A DNA stretch of 14,656 nt from Rhodospirillales bacterium (GTDB taxonomy: Bacteria > Pseudomonadota > Alphaproteobacteria > JAREAF01). Numbering within the stretch: position 1 is the stretch's first letter; each line of letters opens with the position of its first letter. This document shows positions 7,631-13,677 of the stretch, in pieces. The notes under the pieces are model-generated. The model ran no database searches. It had not been told where the DNA came from and saw only the letters and a list, made by a program, of their open reading frames with translations. Location of the stretch: the NCBI GenBank assembly GCA_029240475.1, contig JAREAF010000021.1, forward strand, positions 1 through 14,656, read 5' to 3'. The position numbers and the translations under genes are program-made.

Positions 7631-9925
7631 GTGCTTCGTCCGATCTGGATAGTGTCGCTGGCCCTGGCCATCGTGCTCTCAGGGCCGCTGAGTACGGGTG
7701 CTTACGCCCAAAATCAGCCTTCGGTCGTCGGCGGGGGTACGATCGAGTCCATTAGAATCCAGGGCAACGAGCGCATCGAAGAGGAGACGGTGCTCTCTTA
7801 TTTCGGCGTTCGCCCGGGCGATTCCTTCGATCCCGAGCGGATCGATGCCGGCCTCAAGAAGCTGTTCGCGACCGGCCTCTTCCGGGACGTGACCATCGGT
7901 CGCGAGAACGGCACGCTGGTGATCAGCCTCGTCGAGAACCCGATCATCAACCGCATCGCCTTCGAGGGGAACCGGCGCATCGACGACGAGGACCTCTCGG
8001 CCGAGCTGCAGTTGCGGCCGCGGGTGGTCTTCACCGAAACCCGCGTGCAGAACGACGTGCAGCGCATCTTGGAGATCTATCGCCGCAGCGGCCGGTTTGC
8101 AGCGACGGTCGAGCCCAAGATCATCCAGCTCCAGCAGAACCGCGTCGACCTTGTTTTCGAGATCGACGAGGGGCCGCTGACCGGGGTGAAGGCCATCGAC
8201 TTCATCGGCAACCGCGCCTTCAGCGACGGCGACCTGCGGGACGTGATCACCACCACCGAAAGCGCGTGGTGGCGATTTCTCTCCAGCACGGACAATTACG
8301 ATCCCGACCGCCTCGCCGCCGACCAGGATCTGCTGCGCCGGTTCTATCTCAGCGAGGGCTATGCCGATTTCCGCATCCTCTCCGCGGTCGCCGAGCTCGC
8401 GCCCGAGGGCGACGGGTTCGTCATCACGATGACGCTGGAAGAGGGCGACCGCTATCGCTTCGGCGACATGGAGATCGAAACCAGCCTCAAGAACCTCGAT
8501 CCGGAGTCCCTGCAAAACCAGGTCACGACCGAACCCGGCGACTGGTATGACGCCACGGAAGTGGACCGCACCATCGGCAAGCTGACCGACGTGGTGGGCG
8601 AGCTTGGCTATGCCTTCGTCGAAGTCCGTCCGCGTCCCGAGATCGACCGCGAGCAGGATATCATCGCCATCAGCTATGAGATCCGCGAAGGCCCGCGCGT
8701 CTATGTCGAACGCATCGACATTCGTGGGAATGTGCGCACGCGCGACAAGGTGATCCGCCGCGAGTTCCGCGTGGTCGAAGGCGATGCCTTCAACACCTCC
8801 AAGATTCGCCGCTCTCGCCAGCGGATCGAGAATCTCGGCTTCTTCAGCCGCGTGGACGTGCAGACCGCGCAGGGCAGCGCGCCCGACCAGACCGTGATCG
8901 AGGTGGACGTGCAGGAGCAGTCCACCGGCGAGCTGTCGCTGGGCGCCGGCTTCTCGACCTCGGAAGGCCCGTTCGCGGATGTCAGCCTGCGCGAGCGCAA
9001 CCTGCTCGGCAACGGGCAGGACCTGCGCCTCGGCTTCCGGCTCTCCTCAAGGCGCTCACGGCTCGATTTGAGCTTCACCGAACCCTACTTCCTGGACCGC
9101 GACATCGCCGCCGGTTTCGATCTCTTCCGCACATCGACCGATTTCGGCAACGAGAGCTCGTTCGAGCAGGAGTCCGTCGGAGGCAGTCTGCGGGCGGGCT
9201 TCGACGTGACCGAGAACCTGCGCGAAACCGTTCGCTACACCCTGCGCCGGGACGACATCCACGATGTCGACGCGACCGCGTCCGCCGTCGTCCGCGAGGA
9301 GGAGGGCGTGACCTGGCGGTCGATCGTCGGCAATGAGTTCTTCTATGACCGGTTGGACAATCGCTTCAGCCCGACCGAGGGCTATTTCGCGCGCCTGCAG
9401 AACGACGTTGCCGGTCTCGGCGGCGATGCGCGGTTCCTGCGCACGACCGTGAGCGGGGGCTATTACTTCCCGATCACGGAATCGATTATCGCCAGCGCGC
9501 GCGGGGAGGTAGGCTACATCTTCGGGATCGCGGACGAGGTCCGCATCAGCGATCGGTACTTCCTGGGCGGCGACAGCCTGCGCGGTTTCGCTTCGCGCGG
9601 GGTCGGGCCGCGCGACGTCGCGACCGACGATGCGCTCGGCGGCAACTTCCTCTACTCTGGAACCGCGGAGGTGAGCTTCCCGCTGGGGCTGCCCGAGGAG
9701 CTGCAAATCCGGGGCCGCGTCTTCTCGGACTTCGGCGCCGTGACCGGCCTGGACGAAGACGGGCCCACGATCGAGGATACCGCCAGCCCAAGACTGTCGG
9801 TCGGCACCGGGCTGACCTGGCGTTCGCCGCTGGGGCCGATCGCGCTCGACTTTGCCATTCCGATCCTCATCGAGGACTATGACGAGGAAGAACGCTTCCG
9901 CTTCAGCTTCGGTACCCGCTTCTAA
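7631..9925 (+). CDS. bamA: Outer membrane protein assembly factor BamA
   Basis: Core subunit of the BAM complex, which folds beta-barrel proteins into the outer membrane. The 764-residue precursor has a signal peptide ending at GAYA (about residue 26). Five POTRA domains follow, at roughly 36-106, 107-185, 186-276, 277-358 and 359-430, each with a GN- or FEGN-type strand. The 16-strand barrel then runs to the C-terminus, with landmarks FSPTEGYFARL, YFLGGDSLRGFASRG (the VRGF loop, here LRGF) and WRSPLGPIALDFA. The final residue is Phe in FSFGTRF, the C-terminal beta-signal. It starts at GTG 7631 behind GGGGGAGGG. The skp-like gene begins 13 bases after the stop, pairing the assembly machine with its chaperone. 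Confidence 0.98.
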   Translation: MLRPIWIVSLALAIVLSGPLSTGAYAQNQPSVVGGGTIESIRIQGNERIEEETVLSYFGVRPGDSFDPERIDAGLKKLFATGLFRDVTIGRENGTLVISLVENPIINRIAFEGNRRIDDEDLSAELQLRPRVVFTETRVQNDVQRILEIYRRSGRFAATVEPKIIQLQQNRVDLVFEIDEGPLTGVKAIDFIGNRAFSDGDLRDVITTTESAWWRFLSSTDNYDPDRLAADQDLLRRFYLSEGYADFRILSAVAELAPEGDGFVITMTLEEGDRYRFGDMEIETSLKNLDPESLQNQVTTEPGDWYDATEVDRTIGKLTDVVGELGYAFVEVRPRPEIDREQDIIAISYEIREGPRVYVERIDIRGNVRTRDKVIRREFRVVEGDAFNTSKIRRSRQRIENLGFFSRVDVQTAQGSAPDQTVIEVDVQEQSTGELSLGAGFSTSEGPFADVSLRERNLLGNGQDLRLGFRLSSRRSRLDLSFTEPYFLDRDIAAGFDLFRTSTDFGNESSFEQESVGGSLRAGFDVTENLRETVRYTLRRDDIHDVDATASAVVREEEGVTWRSIVGNEFFYDRLDNRFSPTEGYFARLQNDVAGLGGDARFLRTTVSGGYYFPITESIIASARGEVGYIFGIADEVRISDRYFLGGDSLRGFASRGVGPRDVATDDALGGNFLYSGTAEVSFPLGLPEELQIRGRVFSDFGAVTGLDEDGPTIEDTASPRLSVGTGLTWRSPLGPIALDFAIPILIEDYDEEERFRFSFGTRF

Positions 9926-9937
9926 AGAGAGGTCGCG

Positions 9938-10501
9938 TTGCAACGGAGCCTGCGTCGCCTGATTTCATGTCTGTTCGTTGCGGCTGCCCTGTCCGCCGGC
10001 GCGGCGGGAGAGCTTGCGGCACAACAGGTCCCTCAGGCGGTCATCGCGATCGTCGACGCCCAGAAGATCATGGAGGAATCCAAGGCTTCGAAGGCGGTCC
10101 AGGCTGCTCTCGAAAAGCAGCGCACGACCTTCCAGAACGACATCTCCCAGCAGGAGAACACGCTTCGGACGGCCGATCAGGATCTCTCCAGGCAACGGGC
10201 GACGCTTTCGGCCGAGGAGTACGAGAAGAAGAAACAGGACCTGGAGCAGAAGGTCGCGACGCTCCGCCGGGACGTGCAAACCAAGCGTCTCCAGCTGGAC
10301 CGGATGGCGCAATCGAGCATGAACGCGATCCGCACGACCCTGCTTCAGGTGATCGATGAGATCGCCGCGGAGCGCAAAGCCACCCTCGTGCTCTCCAAGC
10401 ATCAGGTGCTTCTCGCCTCGAAGGAATATGAGATCACGGACGAGGTGATGAAGCGGCTCAATGCGAAATTGCCCACGGTGGCGGTGGAGCTGCCCAAGTA
10501 G
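9938..10501 (+). CDS. skp: OmpH/Skp-family periplasmic chaperone
   Basis: A periplasmic holdase that keeps unfolded outer-membrane proteins soluble on their way to BamA. The 187-residue precursor has a signal peptide (RRLISCLFVAAALSAGAAG, cleavage about residues 24-28). A short beta strand AVIAIVDAQKIM follows. Then comes a long charged coiled-coil (about 45-140) rich in Gln, Glu, Lys and Arg, forming the tentacle of the jellyfish-like trimer. The C-terminal segment HQVLLASKEYEITDEVMKRL is typical of the OmpH family. The start is TTG 9938 with GAGAGG at a good distance. It is probably cotranscribed with bamA. After its stop there is a 135-base structured gap before fabZ. Confidence 0.92.
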   Translation: MQRSLRRLISCLFVAAALSAGAAGELAAQQVPQAVIAIVDAQKIMEESKASKAVQAALEKQRTTFQNDISQQENTLRTADQDLSRQRATLSAEEYEKKKQDLEQKVATLRRDVQTKRLQLDRMAQSSMNAIRTTLLQVIDEIAAERKATLVLSKHQVLLASKEYEITDEVMKRLNAKLPTVAVELPK

Positions 10502-10540
10502 AAGGGGCCTCCCGCCCGTCTCTCGCCCTGGCCGCCCGCG

Positions 10541-10600
10541 CCCGGACGCCGGATTGCACCGCATCGGTAATCAGGCTAAAGGTGCAATCGGGGGCGTCGG
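10541..10600 (+). promoter_or_regulatory. Two-part inverted repeat in the skp-fabZ gap
   Basis: GATTGCACC (10552-10560) and GGTGCAATC (10581-10589) are perfect 9-base complements around a 20-base centre. Outside them GACGCC (10545-10550) pairs with GGCGTC (10593-10598) across a 1/3-base internal loop, and CC (10542-10543) can pair with GG (10599-10600). The structure could be an RNA hairpin (terminator or 5' leader) or a symmetric protein-binding site. No T-run follows. A weak promoter-like pair, TTGCAC (10554) and TAAAGG (10577) with a 17-base spacer, lies within the repeat, which would suit an operator over a fabZ promoter. The pairing is seen in the sequence; the function is inference. Confidence 0.5.
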
Positions 10601-10636
10601 TCTGGCCCGTGCGGCTGTCGATTCTGGGCGAATGGG

Positions 10637-11107
10637 ATGAAAGAAACCGTGTTGGAGGGTGCGGCGCTGGAGGCCGTGGACATCGCCGTGGTCATGGAGA
10701 TGATCCCGCATCGCTACCCGTTTCTCCTGGTGGACCGGGTGGTCGAGATCGTCCCGGACCGCAGCGCCGTCGGCATAAAGAACGTCACGATCAACGAATC
10801 TTTCTTTCAGGGCCATTTCCCGCGTCAGCCGGTCATGCCGGGCGTGCTCATTGTGGAAGCCATGGCGCAGACCGCGGCCGTGCTCGTCGTCCGCACCCTC
10901 GGCGCGAGCGCGGCTGGGAAGCTGGTCTATTTCATGAGCATCGACAGCGCGCGGTTCCGGCGGCCGGTTACGCCCGGCGATCAACTGCGCATCCATGTCG
11001 TCAAGGAGCGAGCCCGGGCGAATGTCTGGCGCTTCAACGCGGAAGCAAAGGTCGATGGCCGGCTGGTCGCCGAGGCGACCTACGCAGCCATGCTGATGGA
11101 TCGCTGA
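10637..11107 (+). CDS. fabZ: 3-hydroxyacyl-ACP dehydratase FabZ
   Basis: Dehydrates (3R)-hydroxyacyl-ACP to trans-2-enoyl-ACP in type II fatty acid synthesis. It is a hot-dog-fold enzyme of 156 residues. It carries MIPHRYPFLLVDRV and the catalytic segment FQGHFPRQPVMPGVLIVEAM with His60 and Glu74, whose 14-residue spacing matches E. coli His54/Glu68. The start is ATG 10637; a nearby ATG at 10632 is out of frame, and the ribosome-binding site is weak. In many proteobacteria fabZ is flanked by lpxD and lpxA, but here it stands between skp and glyoxalase I, with gaps on both sides. It may therefore have its own promoter in the upstream inverted-repeat region. Confidence 0.96.
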   Translation: MKETVLEGAALEAVDIAVVMEMIPHRYPFLLVDRVVEIVPDRSAVGIKNVTINESFFQGHFPRQPVMPGVLIVEAMAQTAAVLVVRTLGASAAGKLVYFMSIDSARFRRPVTPGDQLRIHVVKERARANVWRFNAEAKVDGRLVAEATYAAMLMDR

Positions 11108-11185
11108 CCGGCGGCATCACGCCCGCCTGGCGGCAACGGATGGGCTGATTCATCGTCCCTAGCGTGAAGGGGAGGAGAGCGAAGG

Positions 11186-11617
<432 letters not shown>

Positions 11618-11643
11618 CGGGATTCCTTCAAGGAACTTCGAAG

Positions 11644-11673
11644 GGCCCGCCCCGTTTCTTGCTGGGCGGGGCC
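11644..11673 (+). terminator. Hairpin after gloA, possible terminator or attenuator
   Basis: GGCCC plus GCCC (11644-11652) pairs with GGGC plus GGGCC (11664-11673), leaving one bulged G at 11668. This gives nine G-C pairs around an 11-base loop. Just before it are two short palindromes, TTCCTTCAAGGAA (11623-11635) and CTTCGAAG (11636-11643). No T-run follows, and a small lipoprotein gene starts 28 bases later, so read-through or attenuation is as likely as termination. Confidence 0.4.
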
Positions 11674-11700
11674 TACCCGCCAATTTGGAAGGAGGCTGCC

Positions 11701-11892
11701 TTGCTCAGCGAGCTGATTCTCCGAATTGCCGCGGTTGGGGTCCTTTTCGCGGGCCTCGCCGCGCCGCTTGCCGCCTGCGACGACAACGATTCGACGGCCG
11801 AAAAAGTCGGCGAGGCGGTCGAAGAGGCGGGCGACGAAGCTGGCGATGCCGTCGAAGACGCCGGCGACGCGGTCGAGGACGCGGCCCAGTAG
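11701..11892 (+). CDS. Small acidic entericidin-like lipoprotein
   Basis: A 63-residue precursor. It has an N-terminal hydrophobic segment (ILRIAAVGVLFAGLAAPLAA) ending in the lipobox LAAC, so Cys26 should be lipidated by Lgt and cleaved by LspA. The mature part is only 38 residues, with about 15 Asp/Glu and one Lys. It contains a seven-residue repeat, GDAVEDA twice in tandem, preceded by degenerate copies, suggesting an amphipathic acidic helix. The start is TTG 11701, supported by a near-ideal AAGGAGG at 11689-11695 with a 5-base spacer. The size and lipobox resemble entericidin-type lipoproteins, but the acidic repeat is not typical of EcnA/EcnB. Asp at +2 and +3 would favour inner-membrane retention under the E. 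coli Lol rule. The gene is real with good confidence; its function is unknown. Confidence 0.75.
   Translation: MLSELILRIAAVGVLFAGLAAPLAACDDNDSTAEKVGEAVEEAGDEAGDAVEDAGDAVEDAAQ
11842..11883 (+). repeat. Two tandem 21-base repeats inside the lipoprotein gene
   Basis: GGCGATGCCGTCGAAGACGCC (11842-11862) is followed directly by GGCGACGCGGTCGAGGACGCG (11863-11883). Both encode GDAVEDA; all four base differences are at third codon positions, consistent with an old duplication under protein-level selection. Confidence 0.8.
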
Positions 11893-11900
11893 CCGTTGCG

Positions 11901-11924
11901 GGGCCCGGGCGGGCGCACGGGCCC
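11901..11924 (+). terminator. GC hairpin just after the lipoprotein gene
   Basis: GGGCCCG (11901-11907) pairs with CGGGCCC (11918-11924) around a 10-base loop, eight bases after the stop codon. Only a weak TTGAT follows. The position suits a terminator; the absence of a T-run keeps confidence low. Confidence 0.4.
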
Positions 11925-11962
11925 GTTGATCCTCAGCAATAATATCCAACGGGAGCAACTCC

Positions 11963-11980
11963 ACCGGGGCGGGCCCCGGT
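11963..11980 (+). terminator. Tight GC hairpin ahead of the frameshifted lipoprotein gene
   Basis: ACCGGGG (11963-11969) and CCCCGGT (11974-11980) are perfect complements around a CGGG loop. With the hairpin at 11901-11924 it makes a pair of stable stems between the two small lipoprotein reading frames. No T-run follows. It could end transcription from gloA and the first lipoprotein gene. Confidence 0.35.
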
Positions 11981-11996
11981 CCTCCGGAAGCGCCTA

Positions 11997-12190
11997 GTGC
12001 TGCCGCGTCTGCCCCATGGGTTTTGCGGCGCTGCTGGTCCTATCCGGCTGCGCCAGCGGTCTCGTCGGCAATCAGGTGAGCGAAGCCGCGAGCTCCGACG
12101 TCACCCGCGCCGGAACCACGGCCGCCACCGACGGTGATCGGGGATGTCGGGCGTTCCCTCGGCGCCGCCGGCTCGGGCGAGGCGATCTAG
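11997..12190 (+). pseudogene. Small lipoprotein gene, apparently disrupted by two +1 frameshifts
   Basis: Three consecutive segments in different frames read as one small lipoprotein. GTG 11997, six bases after GGAAG (11986-11990), begins MLPRLP. After the CCCC at 12012-12015 the next frame gives MGFAALLVLSGCASGLVGNQ and on to AGTTAATD, with a clear LSGC lipobox. After GG at 12133-12134 a third frame gives VIGDVGRSLGAAGSGEAI and stops at TAG 12188-12190. Dropping one base from each run would restore a 63-residue lipoprotein with a short basic n-region, hydrophobic core, lipobox and plausible mature part. Without the shifts the ATG 12016 frame runs on into Arg-rich sequence antisense to the agmatinase gene, which does not look like protein. 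Either this is a decaying gene or the assembly has two homopolymer errors. I do not recognise the family. Confidence 0.5.
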
Positions 12191-12196
12191 CGTGGT

Positions 12197-13150
12197 TCAG
12201 TTTCGATATACCACGCCCGGCAGGACACAGAGCATCTCGAACAAGAGGTTGGCGGCCGTCAGCGCCGTGTTGCCGGAATGGTCGTAGGCGGGGGCGACCT
12301 CGACGAGGTCGCAGCCCACCAGGTCGAGGCCCCGGCATCCGCGGATGATCTCCAGCGCCTGGATGCCGGTCAGCCCGCCGATCTCCGGCGTGCCCGTGCC
12401 CGGCGCGACCGACGGGTCCAATCCGTCGATGTCGAAGCTGAGATAGACCGGGCCGCGGCCCAGCTGCTCGCGCACCTCCGCCATGAGCGGGGCCAGCGAC
12501 CTGTGCCAGCATTCCTCCGCCTGGACAACCCGGAAGCCCTGGGCGCGCGGCCAATCGAAATCCTCGGCGGTGTAGCCCGAGCCGCGCAGCCCGATCTGCA
12601 CCACGCGGCGTCCCTCGAGCAGGCCCTCCTCGACGGCCCGGCGGAAGGGCGTGCCGTGCGCGATCTTTTCGCCGAACATGGTGTCGTTGATGTCCGCATG
12701 CGCATCGACATGCACCAGCCCGACCGGACCATGCCGCTTGCGCATCGCGCGCAGGATCGGCAGCACGATGGTGTGATCGCCGCCCATCGTGAGCGGCCGC
12801 GCACCGGATGCGACGATGCGGTCGTAGGCCGCCTCGATGATGTCGACCGATTTGGGCAGGTGGAAGGTGTTGATGGCGACGTCGCCGATATCTGCCACCT
12901 GCAGGCTGTCGAAGGGAGCGGCGCGCGTCGCCATGTTGTAGGGCCGGATCAGGCAGGATTCCGCTCGGATGGCCCTGGGGCCGAACCGGGCGCCCGGCCG
13001 GTTTGATGTGCCGGTGTCGAGGGGCACCCCCACGAAGCACGCGTCCAGCCCATCCGCGCCCGGCTGCGAGGGCAGGCGCATCATGGTGGCGGGACCGCCG
13101 AAGCGCGGCATCTGATTGCCGCCGAGGGGCTGGTTCAAACGGTCGTCCAT
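12197..13150 (-). CDS. speB: Agmatinase/guanidinobutyrase-family ureohydrolase
   Basis: A binuclear manganese hydrolase that releases urea from a guanidino compound, giving an amine such as putrescine (agmatinase) or 4-aminobutyrate (guanidinobutyrase). The 317-residue protein has all metal ligands: His126 (GGDHTI), Asp149, His151 and Asp153 (HVDAHADIND), and Asp240 and Asp242 (SFDIDGLDPS). The N-terminus LNQPLGGNQMPRFGGPATMM and segments such as DIGDVAINTF and FRVVQAEECWH resemble, from memory, Pseudomonas GbuA more than E. coli SpeB. 4-guanidinobutyrate is therefore a serious alternative substrate, and the symbol is only the family's. The start is the ATG at 13150-13148, behind GGAG. The gene runs opposite to its left neighbour; the stops are six bases apart with no terminator between them. 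Confidence 0.93.
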   Translation of the reverse strand: MDDRLNQPLGGNQMPRFGGPATMMRLPSQPGADGLDACFVGVPLDTGTSNRPGARFGPRAIRAESCLIRPYNMATRAAPFDSLQVADIGDVAINTFHLPKSVDIIEAAYDRIVASGARPLTMGGDHTIVLPILRAMRKRHGPVGLVHVDAHADINDTMFGEKIAHGTPFRRAVEEGLLEGRRVVQIGLRGSGYTAEDFDWPRAQGFRVVQAEECWHRSLAPLMAEVREQLGRGPVYLSFDIDGLDPSVAPGTGTPEIGGLTGIQALEIIRGCRGLDLVGCDLVEVAPAYDHSGNTALTAANLLFEMLCVLPGVVYRN

Positions 13151-13212
13151 GGCATTCTCCGCTGCGTCGCGATCGGTCCCGAAGGCCTAGCGCGATCGGC
13201 GAGCCAACGGCA

Positions 13213-13248
13213 AGCGGGGCGCGAGGCCAAACCGCCTCGCGCCCCGTT
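13213..13248 (-). terminator. Long perfect hairpin between the small membrane peptide gene and the agmatinase gene
   Basis: CGGGGCGCGAGGC (13215-13227) and GCCTCGCGCCCCG (13234-13246) are perfect 13-base complements around a 6-base loop. One G-T and one A-T pair extend it to 13213-13248. It lies 64 bases downstream of the small - strand gene and 63 bases upstream of the ureohydrolase start. The stem is symmetric, so it could act on either strand; no T-run is present on either side. It may terminate the small gene's transcript or sit in the leader of the ureohydrolase mRNA. Confidence 0.5.
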
Positions 13249-13311
13249 GGGACATCTGCCGTAACTCTTGCCCGGCCGGGCGGATGACGCGCCAGCCGGA
13301 GCTCCTGGCCT

Positions 13312-13383
13312 CTAGGTCAGGCCCAGGAAAGACAGGATAGCGATGATTACGACGATTACGCCGATAATGTAGAAGATGTTCAT
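13312..13383 (-). CDS. 23-residue hydrophobic single-span membrane peptide
   Basis: A 24-codon frame on the - strand runs from ATG (13383-13381) to TAG (13314-13312). The product begins MNIFYIIGVIVVIIAI and ends LSFLGLT. It has no charged residue and is long enough for one membrane helix. The start has GGAGG (13393-13389) exactly five bases upstream, among the best Shine-Dalgarno sites in the window. Ile codons are mostly ATC and the peptide ends neatly after the helix. I recall similar 22-25-residue peptides of the MNIxYIIGVIVV type annotated as hypothetical in alphaproteobacteria, but cannot verify this here. It is too short for default gene callers. The function is unknown; small membrane peptides often modulate larger membrane proteins. 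Confidence 0.65.
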   Translation of the reverse strand: MNIFYIIGVIVVIIAILSFLGLT

Positions 13384-13677
13384 CCGCACCTCCGGGCAGG
13401 ATAAAGGGCGGACGGCGTACTTACCGCACGGGGGCTGCTCCCGCCGCCATCCGCCCTCGTGAGAGGAGACCCCGTGACCGGCCGCCCCTCAGCCAGTCTG
13501 GACAACGGCGGGCCTCCGCGCTGGTTGCGCTCCGCGTTCGGAGAGCGATGGCGCCGACGGGCGCCATCCGCCGGCATCAACTGCTCTAGGCCAGAGGACG
13601 ACGCGTTCGGAGGGGGTGACGCTCGGCTCGCCTCCTCCTAAATTCCCGCCCGGGCCACCGCGGAGCTTACCCCCCAA
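13384..13677. other. Non-coding interval between divergent small membrane peptide gene and terC
   Basis: These 294 bases separate divergently transcribed genes and should hold promoters for both. AGGGCGGA (13405-13412) pairs with TCCGCCCT (13450-13457), and CGGCG (13413-13417) with CGCCG (13442-13446), making a large imperfect stem upstream of the small gene. GATGGCGCC (13547-13555) and GGCGCCATC (13560-13568) form a perfect 9-bp hairpin with a GACG loop. The 11-base word CGCGTTCGGAG occurs at 13533-13543 and again at 13602-13612. A GTG-started frame at 13459-13641 is Arg/Ser/Pro-rich and I do not accept it as a gene. Confidence 0.5.
13616..13644 (+). promoter_or_regulatory. Candidate promoter for terC
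   Basis: GTGACG (13616-13621) and TAAATT (13639-13644) are separated by 17 bases, each matching four of six sigma-70 consensus positions. TAAATT is the most AT-rich hexamer in the region and lies 34 bases before the terC start. One copy of the CGCGTTCGGAG repeat sits immediately upstream. Judged by eye. Confidence 0.4.

Noticed and set aside
12278..13006. 242-codon + strand frame over the ureohydrolase gene
   Set aside because: Antisense to a gene whose metal ligands are all in place; no motif or SD of its own.
13459..13641. 60-codon GTG-started frame between the small membrane gene and terC
   Set aside because: A GAGAGGAG precedes an internal GTG, but the peptide is low-complexity Arg/Ser/Pro/Gly, and the DNA contains a hairpin and repeats better explained as non-coding.
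13458..13677. yybP-ykoY-type manganese riboswitch upstream of terC
   Set aside because: TerC genes are known targets, so I looked for the conserved stem and loop sequences and did not find them.
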